From the NCBI GenBank assembly GCA_027485165.1, contig JAIXRN010000018.1, positions 124,001 through 188,000 on the forward strand: a stretch of DNA of 64,000 nt, given 5' to 3'. Below the pieces are notes generated by a model. That model saw only the letters and a list, made by a program, of their open reading frames with translations. It ran no database searches and was not told the DNA's origin. How positions within the stretch are numbered: the stretch's first letter is position 1; every line of letters begins with the position of its first letter. This DNA comes from Rubrivivax sp. Lineage in GTDB: Bacteria; Pseudomonadota; Gammaproteobacteria; Burkholderiales; Burkholderiaceae_C. Shown one piece after another: positions 1-9,530 of the stretch. A program made the position numbers and the translations under genes.

Positions 1-624
1 TTCGGGCAGGCGGAAGGCCGCGCCGTGGTTTTCGCACGCGTACACGCGGGACGGGCCGGCCACCTTCACGCTGAAGGCGATGCCGCGCGGCAGCAGCAGC
101 ACTTCGCCGGGTGTCACGTCCAGCACACCGAATTCGGTCACTACCGTCAAGTCGCCCTGCTGCGGCACCAGCAGCATCTCGCCGTCGGTGTTGACCAGGG
201 CGCGCCCGTCCATCGAACGGTTGAATACCGCCAGGTGGGCGGCCATGCCGGTCTGGGCGTCAGGGTCGCCGTTGACGACGATGGTGCGCAGGCCATCGAC
301 GAAGTCCAGCGGCTGGTCAGGGATGTCGACCGGGTGCCAGCGCAGCGGGTCGGGCGGCGCGTGTTCGCCGGCGGCGGCACCGCTCTTCCACAAGGGCTGT
401 GCGTAGGGCTGGTAGGCGCCCGTCACCACCGACGGCTGGCGCCGATAGACCCAGCTGCGCTGGTTGGCATGCCGCGGGGCGGTGAAGGCGCTGCCGGAGA
501 TCAGTTCGGCATACAGGCCGTGCGGCGCCTGCTGCGGGCTGTTGCGCCCCTGCGGCAGGGCACCCGCACGGGCTTCGGTGACAAACTGGTTGCCGAAACC
601 GGCAAGGTAGGCGCGTGCGGGCAT
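1..624 (-). CDS. hmgA: Homogentisate 1,2-dioxygenase, N-terminal part (cut by window edge)
   Basis: Cytosolic non-haem iron dioxygenase that opens the ring of homogentisate to maleylacetoacetate in tyrosine/phenylalanine catabolism. The visible 208 residues start MPARAYLAGFGNQFVTEA and carry the family's N-terminal beta-sandwich, including SWVYRRQPSVVTG and a cupin-like stretch ending VYACENHGAAFRLPE. The iron ligands lie in the C-terminal half, outside the window, so catalytic integrity cannot be judged. The full family length is about 430 residues. It lies 126 bp downstream of the DUF2783 gene on the same strand, so it may be the last visible gene of the operon that starts at the VanR-type regulator. 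Recognition is confident from the N-terminal pattern. Confidence 0.93.
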   Translation of the reverse strand, partial: MPARAYLAGFGNQFVTEARAGALPQGRNSPQQAPHGLYAELISGSAFTAPRHANQRSWVYRRQPSVVTGAYQPYAQPLWKSGAAAGEHAPPDPLRWHPVDIPDQPLDFVDGLRTIVVNGDPDAQTGMAAHLAVFNRSMDGRALVNTDGEMLLVPQQGDLTVVTEFGVLDVTPGEVLLLPRGIAFSVKVAGPSRVYACENHGAAFRLPE

Positions 625-750
625 GGCTGAAGGTCCTGGGGCGGCGTCAAAAGGCCAGGGCGTGATGCTGCCACGGGCCGAAACCAGGGCCGCACAGCGT
701 CCCTGGCGCCCTTTGCGCCCTGCCAGCGCTGAGCTAGCGGCGAGCCTGGC

Positions 751-945
751 TCAAGGCCCGCTGTCGCGCGCTGCCGCCAGCGCCTGGCGCAGCACGTCCA
801 GGTCGCCCACTTGGTTGGCCAGCAGCAGCACCAGGCGCGCGTTCAGGGCCTGGCTCTGCTCGGGGCTCAGGCCGTTGTGGGCGTCGATCAGCGCTTCGTA
901 GAACGCGTCGGCGTCAGCGATGTTCGGTTCGGTGTTCAAAGGCAT
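751..945 (-). CDS. DUF2783 domain protein (small)
   Basis: A 64-residue acidic, mostly helical protein (MPLNTEPNIADADAFYEALIDAHNGL in two parts, continuing to ALAAARDSGP) matching my memory of the DUF2783 family. That family is usually encoded directly after an FAD-dependent aromatic-ring monooxygenase, as here. The ATG at 945 lies 2 nt after the monooxygenase stop; a TTG at 951 would instead give a 4-bp overlap and 66 residues. Either way translation is probably coupled to the upstream gene. No catalytic motif is visible. A role as small partner of the monooxygenase is inferred only from the neighbourhood. Confidence 0.75.
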   Translation of the reverse strand: MPLNTEPNIADADAFYEALIDAHNGLSPEQSQALNARLVLLLANQVGDLDVLRQALAAARDSGP

Positions 946-947
946 GT

Positions 948-2678
948 TCAAGCGTTTTGGTCGTCTGGCTCAGGCCAGCCCAGGGCGCGGCGCAGCGCCG
1001 CCGCGATGTTGGCGGGCGCGGGCTGGCGCCAGCGGGCGCAGACATGCTGATCTGGCCGCAGCAGTACCACGGTGCCGGGCCTTGCGTCGTAACGCTGCGC
1101 CGCCAGGCCGGTGGCCGGCAGGTGCAGCTGCCGCACCGGCACCAGGCCTTCGGCACCGGCCGCCACGGCTGCGGCGGCGGCGGCGCTGTCATCATCGAAA
1201 ACCAGGGCCGTGAAGCCGGCACCCGCCGTCTGGCGCAGCAGCCAACGGCCGTCGCCCAGCGGGGCGTCCACGGCCGGCGCCCCCGGGGCCATGGCGCCTG
1301 CGAAGTCATCGCGGTCGGGCGTGTTCAGCGGCGACGCGTGCAGCCGCGTCGGCACCGACAGCCGCCCGCTGTTGACCAACCTGCGCGCGAAGGCGTGATG
1401 GCGCGCCAGCGCCAGCGTGGCGTCGCGGAACAGCTGCGAAACGGCGCTTTTGGGCGTGATGAAGTCGGTGGCGCGGGTGGAAGCCAGGATGTTCTCGTCG
1501 GCCGCCGCTTCGCGTTCGCTGCCATAGCTGTCCAGCAGGGCCGGGTGCGCGATGCCACGCAGTACCAAGTCCAGTTTCCAGGCCAGGTTGTCGGCGTCCT
1601 GCACGCCGGAATTCGCGCCGCGCGCGCCGAAGGGCGACACGCCATGCGCCGCGTCGCCCGCGAACAGCACGCGCCCGTGCACAAAGCGCGGCATGCGCTG
1701 GCAGGCGAAGGTGTAGACGCTGGCCCATTCAATCTGGAATGGCAGCTCGCGGCCCAGAGCCGCGCGCATCATCGCGGCCACGCGCGGGCGGATGCGTTCG
1801 GGCTTCTTTTCCTCTTCGGGGTCGGCGCCCCAGCCCAGCTGGAAGTCGATGCGCCAGACGTTGTCGGGCTGGCGGTGCAACAGCACGCTGGTGGACTGGC
1901 CGCCTTCGGCACTGCCAGCGCGGGCTTCAGGCGGGCGGTGGAACGGCGGGTCGAACCAGAACCAGCGCTCGGCCGGCAGGCTGGCGGCCATCGTCACGTC
2001 CACGATCAGGAAGCGGTCGCGGAACACACGGCCCTGGCTTTCCTGGCCCAGCAGCGCGCGCAGCGGCGAACGCGAACCGTCGCAGGCCACCACATGGTCG
2101 GCTTGCAGCGTGTAGCGGCCATCCGGCGTGCTGATGTCCAGCTGCACGCCATCGGGCTGCTGCAGCAAGCCCACGACGCTGTGCTTCCAGCGGATCTCCA
2201 GGTTCGGAAAATCGGCTGCGCGGACTGCCAGGTAGGCCTCGGCGTAGAACTGCTGCAGGTTGATGAAGGCCGGGCGCTGGTGGCCGGCCTCGGGCAACAG
2301 CTGGAAGCTGTAGAGCAGTTCGCCGCGAAAGAAGACCTTGCCCAGGTTCCATTCCACGCCCTTGGCGCACATGGCGTCGCCCACACCCAGGCGGTCCCAG
2401 ACCTGCAGCGTGCGCTGCGCAAAGCAGATGGCGCGCGAACCGGTGGACAGCCGGTCGTCGTTATCCAGCAGCAGCACGCGCTGGCCACGTTGCGCCAGGT
2501 CGATGGCCAGGCTCAGGCCCACGGGGCCGGCGCCCACCACCACCACCGGGTGGCGCGCGGGTGCTGCGGATGACAGGCTGGCCGCGCCGCAGCTGGGAAA
2601 CACATGGGCCTGCACTTGCGCGGCCGTGGACGCGTAGCTCAGGCCTGCTGCGGCGGTGGGTGCGGGGTCGGACGACAT
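948..2678 (-). CDS. FAD-dependent aromatic-ring monooxygenase (MhpA/PheA-like)
   Basis: A 576-residue group A flavoprotein hydroxylase. The FAD-binding motif GAGPVGLSLAIDLAQRG lies at about residues 49-65 after an extended N-terminus. The ACDGSRSPLR motif, which contacts FAD and NAD(P)H, is near residue 200. The second FAD motif, LFAGDAAHGVSPFGARGAN, is near 350. The C-terminal thioredoxin-like region is typical of phenol or 3-(3-hydroxyphenyl)propionate hydroxylases. It acts in the cytosol, inserting one oxygen into an aromatic ring with NAD(P)H. The substrate is not readable from sequence. Because hmgA is downstream, a hydroxyphenylacetate converted to homogentisate is plausible (inference). 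It starts 52 bp after the MBL-fold gene. Confidence 0.88.
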   Translation of the reverse strand: MSSDPAPTAAAGLSYASTAAQVQAHVFPSCGAASLSSAAPARHPVVVVGAGPVGLSLAIDLAQRGQRVLLLDNDDRLSTGSRAICFAQRTLQVWDRLGVGDAMCAKGVEWNLGKVFFRGELLYSFQLLPEAGHQRPAFINLQQFYAEAYLAVRAADFPNLEIRWKHSVVGLLQQPDGVQLDISTPDGRYTLQADHVVACDGSRSPLRALLGQESQGRVFRDRFLIVDVTMAASLPAERWFWFDPPFHRPPEARAGSAEGGQSTSVLLHRQPDNVWRIDFQLGWGADPEEEKKPERIRPRVAAMMRAALGRELPFQIEWASVYTFACQRMPRFVHGRVLFAGDAAHGVSPFGARGANSGVQDADNLAWKLDLVLRGIAHPALLDSYGSEREAAADENILASTRATDFITPKSAVSQLFRDATLALARHHAFARRLVNSGRLSVPTRLHASPLNTPDRDDFAGAMAPGAPAVDAPLGDGRWLLRQTAGAGFTALVFDDDSAAAAAAVAAGAEGLVPVRQLHLPATGLAAQRYDARPGTVVLLRPDQHVCARWRQPAPANIAAALRRALGWPEPDDQNA

Positions 2679-2730
2679 GCGGGCAAGCGGGCCAGCGCGT
2701 GTATGGGCCAGGGCCAGGCGGCGGCCGGCG

Positions 2731-3686
2731 CTAGCCTTCCAGGGTCTGCCACATCACGCGGTCGCGTTCGGCCGTCCAGATGCGCGGGTCGGGGTACTGC
2801 GTGGCTTCGTCGAAGGCCCGCGTGACATCAAACGGCATGCAGTGGTCGAAGATCACCCAGTGCCCGTATTGCGGGCGCAGCCGGGCGCAGGTGTCGCGGT
2901 AGACGGTCTTCAGGTCGTGGCCGGCCGCCACCCCTGCGGCCACGCTGTCGCGCACCGCGGCGATGAAGCCGCCCGTGGCTGCCAGCCCGGCGGCCACCTG
3001 TTCTGCGCCCATCAGCGCCGGCCCGCGCCCGGGCACCAGCGCCGTGGCGCCCAGCGCGGCCAGCCGGTCCAGGGTCTGCGGCCAGTCCCTGAAGTAGGCG
3101 TCGCCCGCATACGGCGTGGCGTCGAATTCCACCAGGTCGCCCGACAGCAGCACGCGGTCCTGCGGCAACCAGACCACGGTGTCGCCCTTGGTGTGGCCGC
3201 GGCCCAGCTGCAGCAGCTGCACTTCCAGGCCGCCCAGCCGCAGTGTCATCTTGCCGCTGAAGGTGATGGTGGGCCAGGTCAGGCCGGGGGGCACGCTCTG
3301 CACGTCGCGGAACAGGCGCGGGAAGCGGCCGATCTCGCTGGCCTTGTCCTGTTCGCCGCGCTCGACGATCAGGTCGTAAGTGTCTTGGCTGGCGATGATC
3401 TGCTGCGGCTGGTAAGCGCTGGCGCCCAGCACGCGCACGGCGTGGTAATGCGTCAGCACGACATAGCGGATGGGCTTGTCGGTGACTTCGCGGATGCGGC
3501 GGATGACGTCGGCGGCCATGGCCGGCGTGGCCTGGGTGTCGGCCACCAGCACGGCGTCGTCGCCGATCACGACCCCGGTGTTCGGGTCGCCTTCGGCCGT
3601 GTAGGCCCAGGCGTGGTCAGACAGCTGGGTGAAGCTGACCTGCTTGTCCTGCAGGTCGGCCTGCGACGCAAAGCTCTTGGTTTGGG

Positions 3687-3690
<4 letters not shown>
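2731..3690 (-). CDS. MBL-fold metallo-hydrolase-like protein with altered metal motif
   Basis: A 319-residue protein of the metallo-beta-lactamase fold. The usual HxHxDH signature reads HYHAVR at residues 81-86: the first two histidines remain, but the Asp and third His are Val and Arg. Later ligands GRGHTKGD and SGDLVE are present. The second metal site should therefore be weak or absent. I recall very similar proteins in other Burkholderiales beside FAD monooxygenase/DUF2783 genes, so the change is probably a subfamily trait, not decay. The start overlaps the vanR-like stop by 4 bp (ATGA). The likely role is hydrolysis of a (thio)ester or lactone in the same aromatic pathway; this is inference. 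Confidence 0.85.
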
Positions 3691-4487
<797 letters not shown>

Positions 4488-4507
4488 AAAGTTGATATCG
4501 TTGATAG

Positions 4508-4519
4508 ATTGGATCCAAT
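4508..4519. promoter_or_regulatory. VanR-type operator palindrome
   Basis: ATTGGATCCAAT is a perfect 12-bp palindrome in the 124-bp spacer between the divergent vanR-like and vanA genes. The same sequence is the known operator of VanR in vanillate demethylase operons. Its position lets it control both directions, including the regulator-MBL-monooxygenase operon. The exact -35 and -10 boxes could not be fixed with confidence. Confidence 0.8.
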
Positions 4520-4611
4520 ATACGCCGTAATCCAGCGCTGCATCACGCCGCCTGGCGCTGCAACGCCCTCAGTCGTTCCCCATCCGAAAACCCGCAACCC
4601 CGAGTCTGCCC

Positions 4612-5664
4612 ATGCGCCCCGCCGACTTCCCGATGAATGCCTGGTATGTCGCTGCTGCGTCTACCGACCTGAGCGACCGACCGCTGGGCCGCCAGATCTG
4701 CGGCCTGCCGATGGTTTTCTTTCGCGACGCCAGTGGCAACGTGGCCGCGCTGGAAGACTGGTGCCCGCACCGCGGCGCCCCGCTGTCACTGGGGCGCGTG
4801 GTGGAAGGGCGCCTGGTCTGCGGCTACCACGGCCTGCAGATGGGCTGTGACGGCAAGACTGTGGCCATGCCCGGCCAGCGCGTGCGCGGCTTTCCGCCCG
4901 TGGCGGCCTACCCGGTGGTCGAACGCCATGGCTTCGTCTGGGTCTGGCCGGGCGACGCGGCGCAGGCCGACGCAGCCCGCCTGCCCGCCCTGCCCTGGGC
5001 CAGCGACCCCGCCTGGGTCTACGCCGGCGACATGTTCCGCGTCGGCTGCGGCTACCGGCTGATGGTCGACAACCTGATGGACCTGACGCACGAGACCTAT
5101 GTGCACGCCGACAGCATCGGCCAGCCCGAGATCGAGGACGTGGCGCCCGTCACCCGCGTCGAAGGCGACAGCGTCATCACCCAGCGGCTGATGCAGGGCA
5201 TCAGCGCGCCGCCTTTCTGGCGCCAAGCCCTGCGCGGCAGCGGCGTGGCTGACGAGGTGCCGGTGGACCGCTGGCAGGTCTGCCACTTCACGCCACCCAG
5301 CCACGTGATGATCGAAGTGGGCGTGGCCCATGCCGGGCTGGGCGGCCCGCAGGCGCCGGCTGACCGTCGCGCCGCCGGGCTGGTGGTGGACTTCATCACG
5401 CCCGAGACCGACACCAGCATCTGGTACTTCTGGGGCATGGCGCGCAGTTTCGGCATCCACGACGCCGCGCTGACACACAGCATCCGCGAAGGCCAGCGCC
5501 GCATCTTCAGCGAAGACCTGCAGCTGCTGGAACAGCAGCAGCGCAACCACTTGCGCCACCCCGGCCGGGCCCTGCTGGGGCTGAACACCGACGCCGGTGG
5601 CGTGCAGGCGCGGCGCATCATCGACCGGCTGATCGAGGCTGAAAGCGTCCGACCCGCGCCATGA
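4612..5664 (+). CDS. vanA: Vanillate O-demethylase oxygenase subunit (Rieske)
   Basis: A 350-residue Rieske non-haem iron oxygenase that demethylates vanillate to protocatechuate and formaldehyde with electrons from VanB. The Rieske ligands are C51, H53, C70 and H73 (CPHRGAP ... CGYHG). The mononuclear iron ligand region NLMDLTHETYVH has D157, H160 and H165. Length and N-terminus (MRPADFPMNAWYVAA) fit VanA. It overlaps vanB by 4 bp and is preceded by a VanR-type operator. Related aromatic O-demethylases share these motifs, so another methoxy-aromatic substrate is possible, notably because hmgA rather than protocatechuate genes lies nearby. Confidence 0.9.
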   Translation: MRPADFPMNAWYVAAASTDLSDRPLGRQICGLPMVFFRDASGNVAALEDWCPHRGAPLSLGRVVEGRLVCGYHGLQMGCDGKTVAMPGQRVRGFPPVAAYPVVERHGFVWVWPGDAAQADAARLPALPWASDPAWVYAGDMFRVGCGYRLMVDNLMDLTHETYVHADSIGQPEIEDVAPVTRVEGDSVITQRLMQGISAPPFWRQALRGSGVADEVPVDRWQVCHFTPPSHVMIEVGVAHAGLGGPQAPADRRAAGLVVDFITPETDTSIWYFWGMARSFGIHDAALTHSIREGQRRIFSEDLQLLEQQQRNHLRHPGRALLGLNTDAGGVQARRIIDRLIEAESVRPAP

Positions 5665-6653
5665 ACACGCACACCTCCAGGCCCCTGGAAGGCCCAGCTG
5701 TGTTGACGGTCCGCGTGGCCCGCAAGCAGCTGGAGGCCGAAGGCATCTGCAGCTTCGAACTGGTGCACCCCGATGGCGATAGCCTGCCGCCCTTCAGCGC
5801 CGGTGCGCACATCGACCTGCAGCTGCCCGGGGGGCTGCAGCGCCCCTATTCGCTGTGCAACAGCCCGGCCGAAACGCACCGCTACCAGATCGCGGTGCTG
5901 CGCGAAGCGGCATCACGTGGCGGGTCTGTGGCCCTGCACGACCGGGTGCATGCAGGCGACTTGCTGCACATCAGCGCCCCACGCAACGCCTTTGCACTGG
6001 CCAGCGAAGCCCAACAGCACCTGCTGCTGGCCGGCGGGATCGGCGTCACGCCGCTGCTGGCGATGGCCGAAGACCTGCTGCGGCGCGGCCAGACCTTCCG
6101 CCTGCACTACGCGGCGCGCAGCGTGCAGCGCCTGGCCTTTCGCGAACGCATCGCCAGCGGCCCGCTGGCCCGCCACAGCCAGCTGCACCTGGACGACGGC
6201 CCGCCGCAGCAACGGCTGGACCTGCAGGCCCTGCTGGCCCACCCCCAGCCCGGGCAGCACCTGTACGTGTGCGGGCCCACGGGCTTCATCGCCGCCGCCC
6301 TGCAGACCGCACGCAGCGCGGGCTGGCCAGAAGCGGCGCTGCACTGCGAACACTTCGGCGCAGCGCCTGCCGAAGCAGGCGGCGACAGGCCCTTCGAAGT
6401 GCGCCTGGCCCGCAGTGCGCTGCGGGTGCAGGTACCCGCAGGCGTGTCGGCCGCGCAGGCCATCACCGCCGCCGGGGTGTTCGTGCCGGTGTCCTGTGAG
6501 CAGGGCATCTGCGGCACCTGCCTGACATCGGTACTGGAAGGGCAATGCGAGCACCGCGACCAGTACCTGGACGAAGCCGAGCAGGCGGCGCACGACCAGT
6601 TCCTGCCTTGCTGTTCACGCGCCCGGGGCGACTACCTGGTGGTCGACCTGTAG
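5661..6653 (+). CDS. vanB: Vanillate O-demethylase reductase subunit (FMN/2Fe-2S)
   Basis: A 330-residue PDR/VanB-type reductase. It has an N-terminal flavin domain (about 15-115, RPYSLCNSP), an NAD-binding domain (GGIGVTPLLAMAEDL near 125-140; YVCGPTGF near 205) and a C-terminal plant-type 2Fe-2S domain. The last has the spacing CEQGICGTC ... LPCC (about residues 275-315). It carries electrons from NADH to the VanA Rieske centre in the cytosol. The ATGA overlap with vanA indicates coupled, stoichiometric translation. It ends 39 bp from the convergent TonB-dependent receptor gene. Confidence 0.92.
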   Translation: MNTHTSRPLEGPAVLTVRVARKQLEAEGICSFELVHPDGDSLPPFSAGAHIDLQLPGGLQRPYSLCNSPAETHRYQIAVLREAASRGGSVALHDRVHAGDLLHISAPRNAFALASEAQQHLLLAGGIGVTPLLAMAEDLLRRGQTFRLHYAARSVQRLAFRERIASGPLARHSQLHLDDGPPQQRLDLQALLAHPQPGQHLYVCGPTGFIAAALQTARSAGWPEAALHCEHFGAAPAEAGGDRPFEVRLARSALRVQVPAGVSAAQAITAAGVFVPVSCEQGICGTCLTSVLEGQCEHRDQYLDEAEQAAHDQFLPCCSRARGDYLVVDL

Positions 6654-6692
6654 CGACTGCGGCACCACCCGCCCGCGGCCCCCAAACGATGG

Positions 6693-8924
6693 CTACAGCC
6701 GCACGTCCAGCGACAGGTTCACCTGCGGCCCGGTCTTGCGCTCGATGCGTGTGAAGTCGCCGCTGGCCAGCAGCGTCGTGATGGTGCCGTTGGGCGGCCC
6801 GAAGGCCTGCACGCCATGCGACACCGCTACCCGCCCCTGCAACCCGGGCCGGAAGGTCCATTGACCGTACACATCCAGCGCGTGCGTGCGTGAACGCCGC
6901 TGCGCCTGCGTCAAGGTCAGCTGGGTGTCGTAGGCGGGGTTGAGCGTCAGGCTGCCACCCACGGTCAGCGGCAGGCTGGCCACGCGCTGGTCGAAGCCCA
7001 GCGTGGTGGTCCAGGGCTGCTGGCCGTCGAGCCGGTTGTCAGGGCCCGACAGCGCGGCCACGCGGGACCGATAAAAGTTCAGCGAGCCGCGCAGGTTCAG
7101 CGTGCTGGCCTTGTCCACCAGTGATGGCAGCAGATCGGCGGCGCGGCCCTTCACCTCGAGCTCGATGCCACTGGTGGTGGCAGTGGAAAAGTTCTCGGGC
7201 CGCGCCACGTAGCGGTCCACCGTGGCCCAGGGCACCGGCCCCAGCCGGGTGACGGTACGCACCACGTCGGTGATGCGGCGGTGGAACAGGCCCACGCTCC
7301 ACAGGCTGCCGCCGGCGCCGTAGCTTTCGAATGCGATGTCCAGACCGGTGGCGAGCTCGGGCTTCAGGCCCGGGTTGCCGACCCGGTCGGGTGACACTTC
7401 GGTGTTGCCGCGGTTGATGTCGGCATACTGGCTGGCCACCACCGGCCGCGCCAGCAGTTGGTTGATGTTGGGTGCCTTGTAGCTGCGCGTCAGGCTGGCG
7501 CGCACCATGTCGCGGCCCTTGGGGTCGAACTTGTACGTCAGGTGGGCCAGCGGCGACAGCACGCTGCTGCCGTTGTCCACCACGTTGCCGACCCCCTGGC
7601 TTTCCGTGTCGATGCGTTCATGGCGCAGGCCCATGTACAGCTGCCACTGCGGCGAGATTTCCCACTCGTCCTGCACATAGAAAGCCTGACGGCGTACGCG
7701 GGCGTCGAAGGGCTGGCCCTCGATCGAAGTCAGCACCGGCTGGCCGTTCTGCGTCGTTGTGCGGCGTTCGCTGCGCTCGCGGTGCTCCAGGTCCCAGCCG
7801 GCGGTGAGGCTGTGCGCTTCGCCCAGCAGCAGGCTGTACTTGCCCGCCTGCGTGATGCCGTCGTCGTCGCCACCGCCCACCGAGCGCTGCGTCTCCACGC
7901 CGTTGCGCAGGTTGGTCGCGTCGAAGGTGAAGCCCGAGTGGTTGACGCCGGCGCGCAGCTCGATCCGCTGGTCCTGGGTGAAGCGGTTGACCCAGGTCAG
8001 GTTCAGCCGCTGGTTGTCCCAGGTGCCGTTCTGCGCCTGGTCGTCGTCCAGCACCGGGCGACCCAGCAGCACCTGGTTGGTGAACTGGGTGGCGTTGTTC
8101 CAGTACCCCTTCTGAAAAAAGGTGGCCAGCGACAGGGTCTGCTCATCGGCGATCTTCCACGTCAGCCGCGGCGCGACGTTGTAGCCCCAGCCCCAGTTCT
8201 GCGGCCGGGCCGTCTGCACCGCCTGCGCGGTGACGCCGTCGGTGCCAGGGCCACGCCGCTCCAGCGTGTAGCGGCTTTCACGCCGCCATTCGAACAGCGA
8301 CAACGGCAGCGAACCCGACAGAGCGCCCTGCGATTCGCCCAGCGTCAGGTTCAGGTTGGCCATCGGGCGTTCGCTGCCGTCGCTCAAGCCCAGGCGCAGG
8401 TCGCGCTGCGAACGGCGCGGCGGCTCCTTCAGGATGATGTTGATGGTGCCGGCAATCGCCTGCGCGCTCTGCTCGGCCGTGGGCGCGCGCAGCACTTCGA
8501 TGCGCTCGATCTGTGCGGGGCTGAGCTGGTCGAGCTGGAAGCCCTGCGGCATCGGGTCGCCGTTGATCAGGATCTGCGTGTAGCCCGCACCCAGGCCGCG
8601 CATGCGCGGGCCGTCGCTGCCGATGCCCACGCCGGGCAGGCGCCGCATCACGTCCAGCGCGTTGGTGTCGCCGAACTTGTCCAGCTCTTCACGGCCGTAG
8701 ATCTGCTTGGCCACGCGGGACGCGCGGCGCAGGTCGGTGCTGCCCTGACGCCCGGTGACTTCCACGCGTTGCGCGGCGCTGGGCTGCGCTGTGCTGCCGT
8801 CGCCCTGGCCAGGCGCGGCGACGTCTTGGGCCAGCGCCGCAGCCGGCGCCAGCAGCCACAGTGTTCGGGCCAAGGCCCTGGAATGGCGGCTGGCCGCGGC
8901 GGCGAATGGGGGCATGGGCTTCAA
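6693..8924 (-). CDS. TonB-dependent outer-membrane receptor
   Basis: About 743 residues from a TTG start at 8924. A GGAG lies 6 nt upstream of that TTG, which is better placed than for the ATG at 8915 or the upstream GTG at 8978. The start gives a signal peptide ending LLAPAAALAQ. The plug domain follows (VEVTGR, then DVMRRLPGVGIGSDGPRMRGLG, IERIEVLRAPTAEQ, AGTINIILKEP). A 22-strand barrel ends in an aromatic-poor VNLSLDVRL. It imports a siderophore, cobalamin or other ligand using TonB energy; the ligand cannot be named. No TonB, Fur box or riboswitch was seen nearby. It is convergent with vanB. Confidence 0.9.
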   Translation of the reverse strand: MKPMPPFAAAASRHSRALARTLWLLAPAAALAQDVAAPGQGDGSTAQPSAAQRVEVTGRQGSTDLRRASRVAKQIYGREELDKFGDTNALDVMRRLPGVGIGSDGPRMRGLGAGYTQILINGDPMPQGFQLDQLSPAQIERIEVLRAPTAEQSAQAIAGTINIILKEPPRRSQRDLRLGLSDGSERPMANLNLTLGESQGALSGSLPLSLFEWRRESRYTLERRGPGTDGVTAQAVQTARPQNWGWGYNVAPRLTWKIADEQTLSLATFFQKGYWNNATQFTNQVLLGRPVLDDDQAQNGTWDNQRLNLTWVNRFTQDQRIELRAGVNHSGFTFDATNLRNGVETQRSVGGGDDDGITQAGKYSLLLGEAHSLTAGWDLEHRERSERRTTTQNGQPVLTSIEGQPFDARVRRQAFYVQDEWEISPQWQLYMGLRHERIDTESQGVGNVVDNGSSVLSPLAHLTYKFDPKGRDMVRASLTRSYKAPNINQLLARPVVASQYADINRGNTEVSPDRVGNPGLKPELATGLDIAFESYGAGGSLWSVGLFHRRITDVVRTVTRLGPVPWATVDRYVARPENFSTATTSGIELEVKGRAADLLPSLVDKASTLNLRGSLNFYRSRVAALSGPDNRLDGQQPWTTTLGFDQRVASLPLTVGGSLTLNPAYDTQLTLTQAQRRSRTHALDVYGQWTFRPGLQGRVAVSHGVQAFGPPNGTITTLLASGDFTRIERKTGPQVNLSLDVRL

Positions 8925-9407
8925 GTTGGGCTCCGGTGAGATTGCCTGCACGGCCCGGATGGGACCGTGTGGATGCACAGGGTGCGATGTTGACGCACCG
9001 GCGCTACCGGCCTGGCCCCGTGCGACAGATTGCGAATGGGTGGGCTGGGTCGCCAGCGGCGCGGGACGGACGAGATGCCGGCCGCGATGACCCGGCCTTC
9101 AAGGACAGCGGTAGCCAGTAGGGGAAAGATCGGCAGCCCTGTCCAGCCCAAAAGCCGCATGCGTCACGCGCGTGCGCGTGTCGACGTGGTCAGCGCCAAA
9201 CGTACCGCCGCTGCGCATCTGCGCGGCCCGCTGGTCTTCACTCAAGTGAACACGTAAACCATTGTCTTGATTGGCTTTTTTGCCCGTGAGAAAAGCTTAA
9301 GGCTAGCTTGAGGACTTTTCCGGGCGATTTCGCAAGCATCTGTTCGATGGGTCGGTTAGCCCCGTGCCGCGCCCTCTTTTGAATCTACAGCCAACCCCTT
9401 GCAACAG
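8925..9407. other. Long intergenic region between the TonB receptor and the unknown cassette
   Basis: About 480 bp without a supportable gene. The part from about 9240 to 9300 is clearly richer in A and T than its surroundings (runs such as TTGGCTTTTTTG and GAAAAGCTTAAGG) and probably holds the promoter of the plus-strand cassette. I could not find a -35/-10 pair with good spacing. No Fur-like box, tRNA fragment or inverted repeat of an insertion sequence was recognised. Confidence 0.5.
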
Positions 9408-9530
9408 ATGCAGCTTCCCATGTCGCTCAAGAGCATCGGCCTGCCGGCCGCCCTGGTTGCCACCCACCCGAGCGTGTTCACCGCGCCGGCGGCGCTACCG
9501 CGCCACACCGTGAACGCGCCAGCCGCATGA
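9408..9530 (+). CDS. Possible small leader ORF of the unknown cassette
   Basis: An ORF of 40 residues, or 36 from the ATG at 9420 (MSLKSIGLPAALVATHPSVF, then TAPAALPRHTVNAPAA). Its TGA overlaps the ATG of the tail-fibre-like gene in an ATGA junction. The next gene has no Shine-Dalgarno of its own, so translation of this ORF would supply coupled initiation; that is the main support. It has no strong Shine-Dalgarno itself and no recognised family. It could be a real short protein, a leader peptide or a chance ORF. Confidence 0.4.
   Translation: MQLPMSLKSIGLPAALVATHPSVFTAPAALPRHTVNAPAA

Noticed and set aside
957..2573. A 538-codon plus-strand frame opposite the FAD monooxygenase
   Set aside because: It is an antisense shadow. 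The minus-strand protein has clear FAD motifs.
8925..9407. Fur box or cobalamin riboswitch before the TonB-dependent receptor
   Set aside because: No 19-bp Fur-like palindrome and no B12-box-like conserved sequence could be seen, so the ligand cannot be inferred this way.
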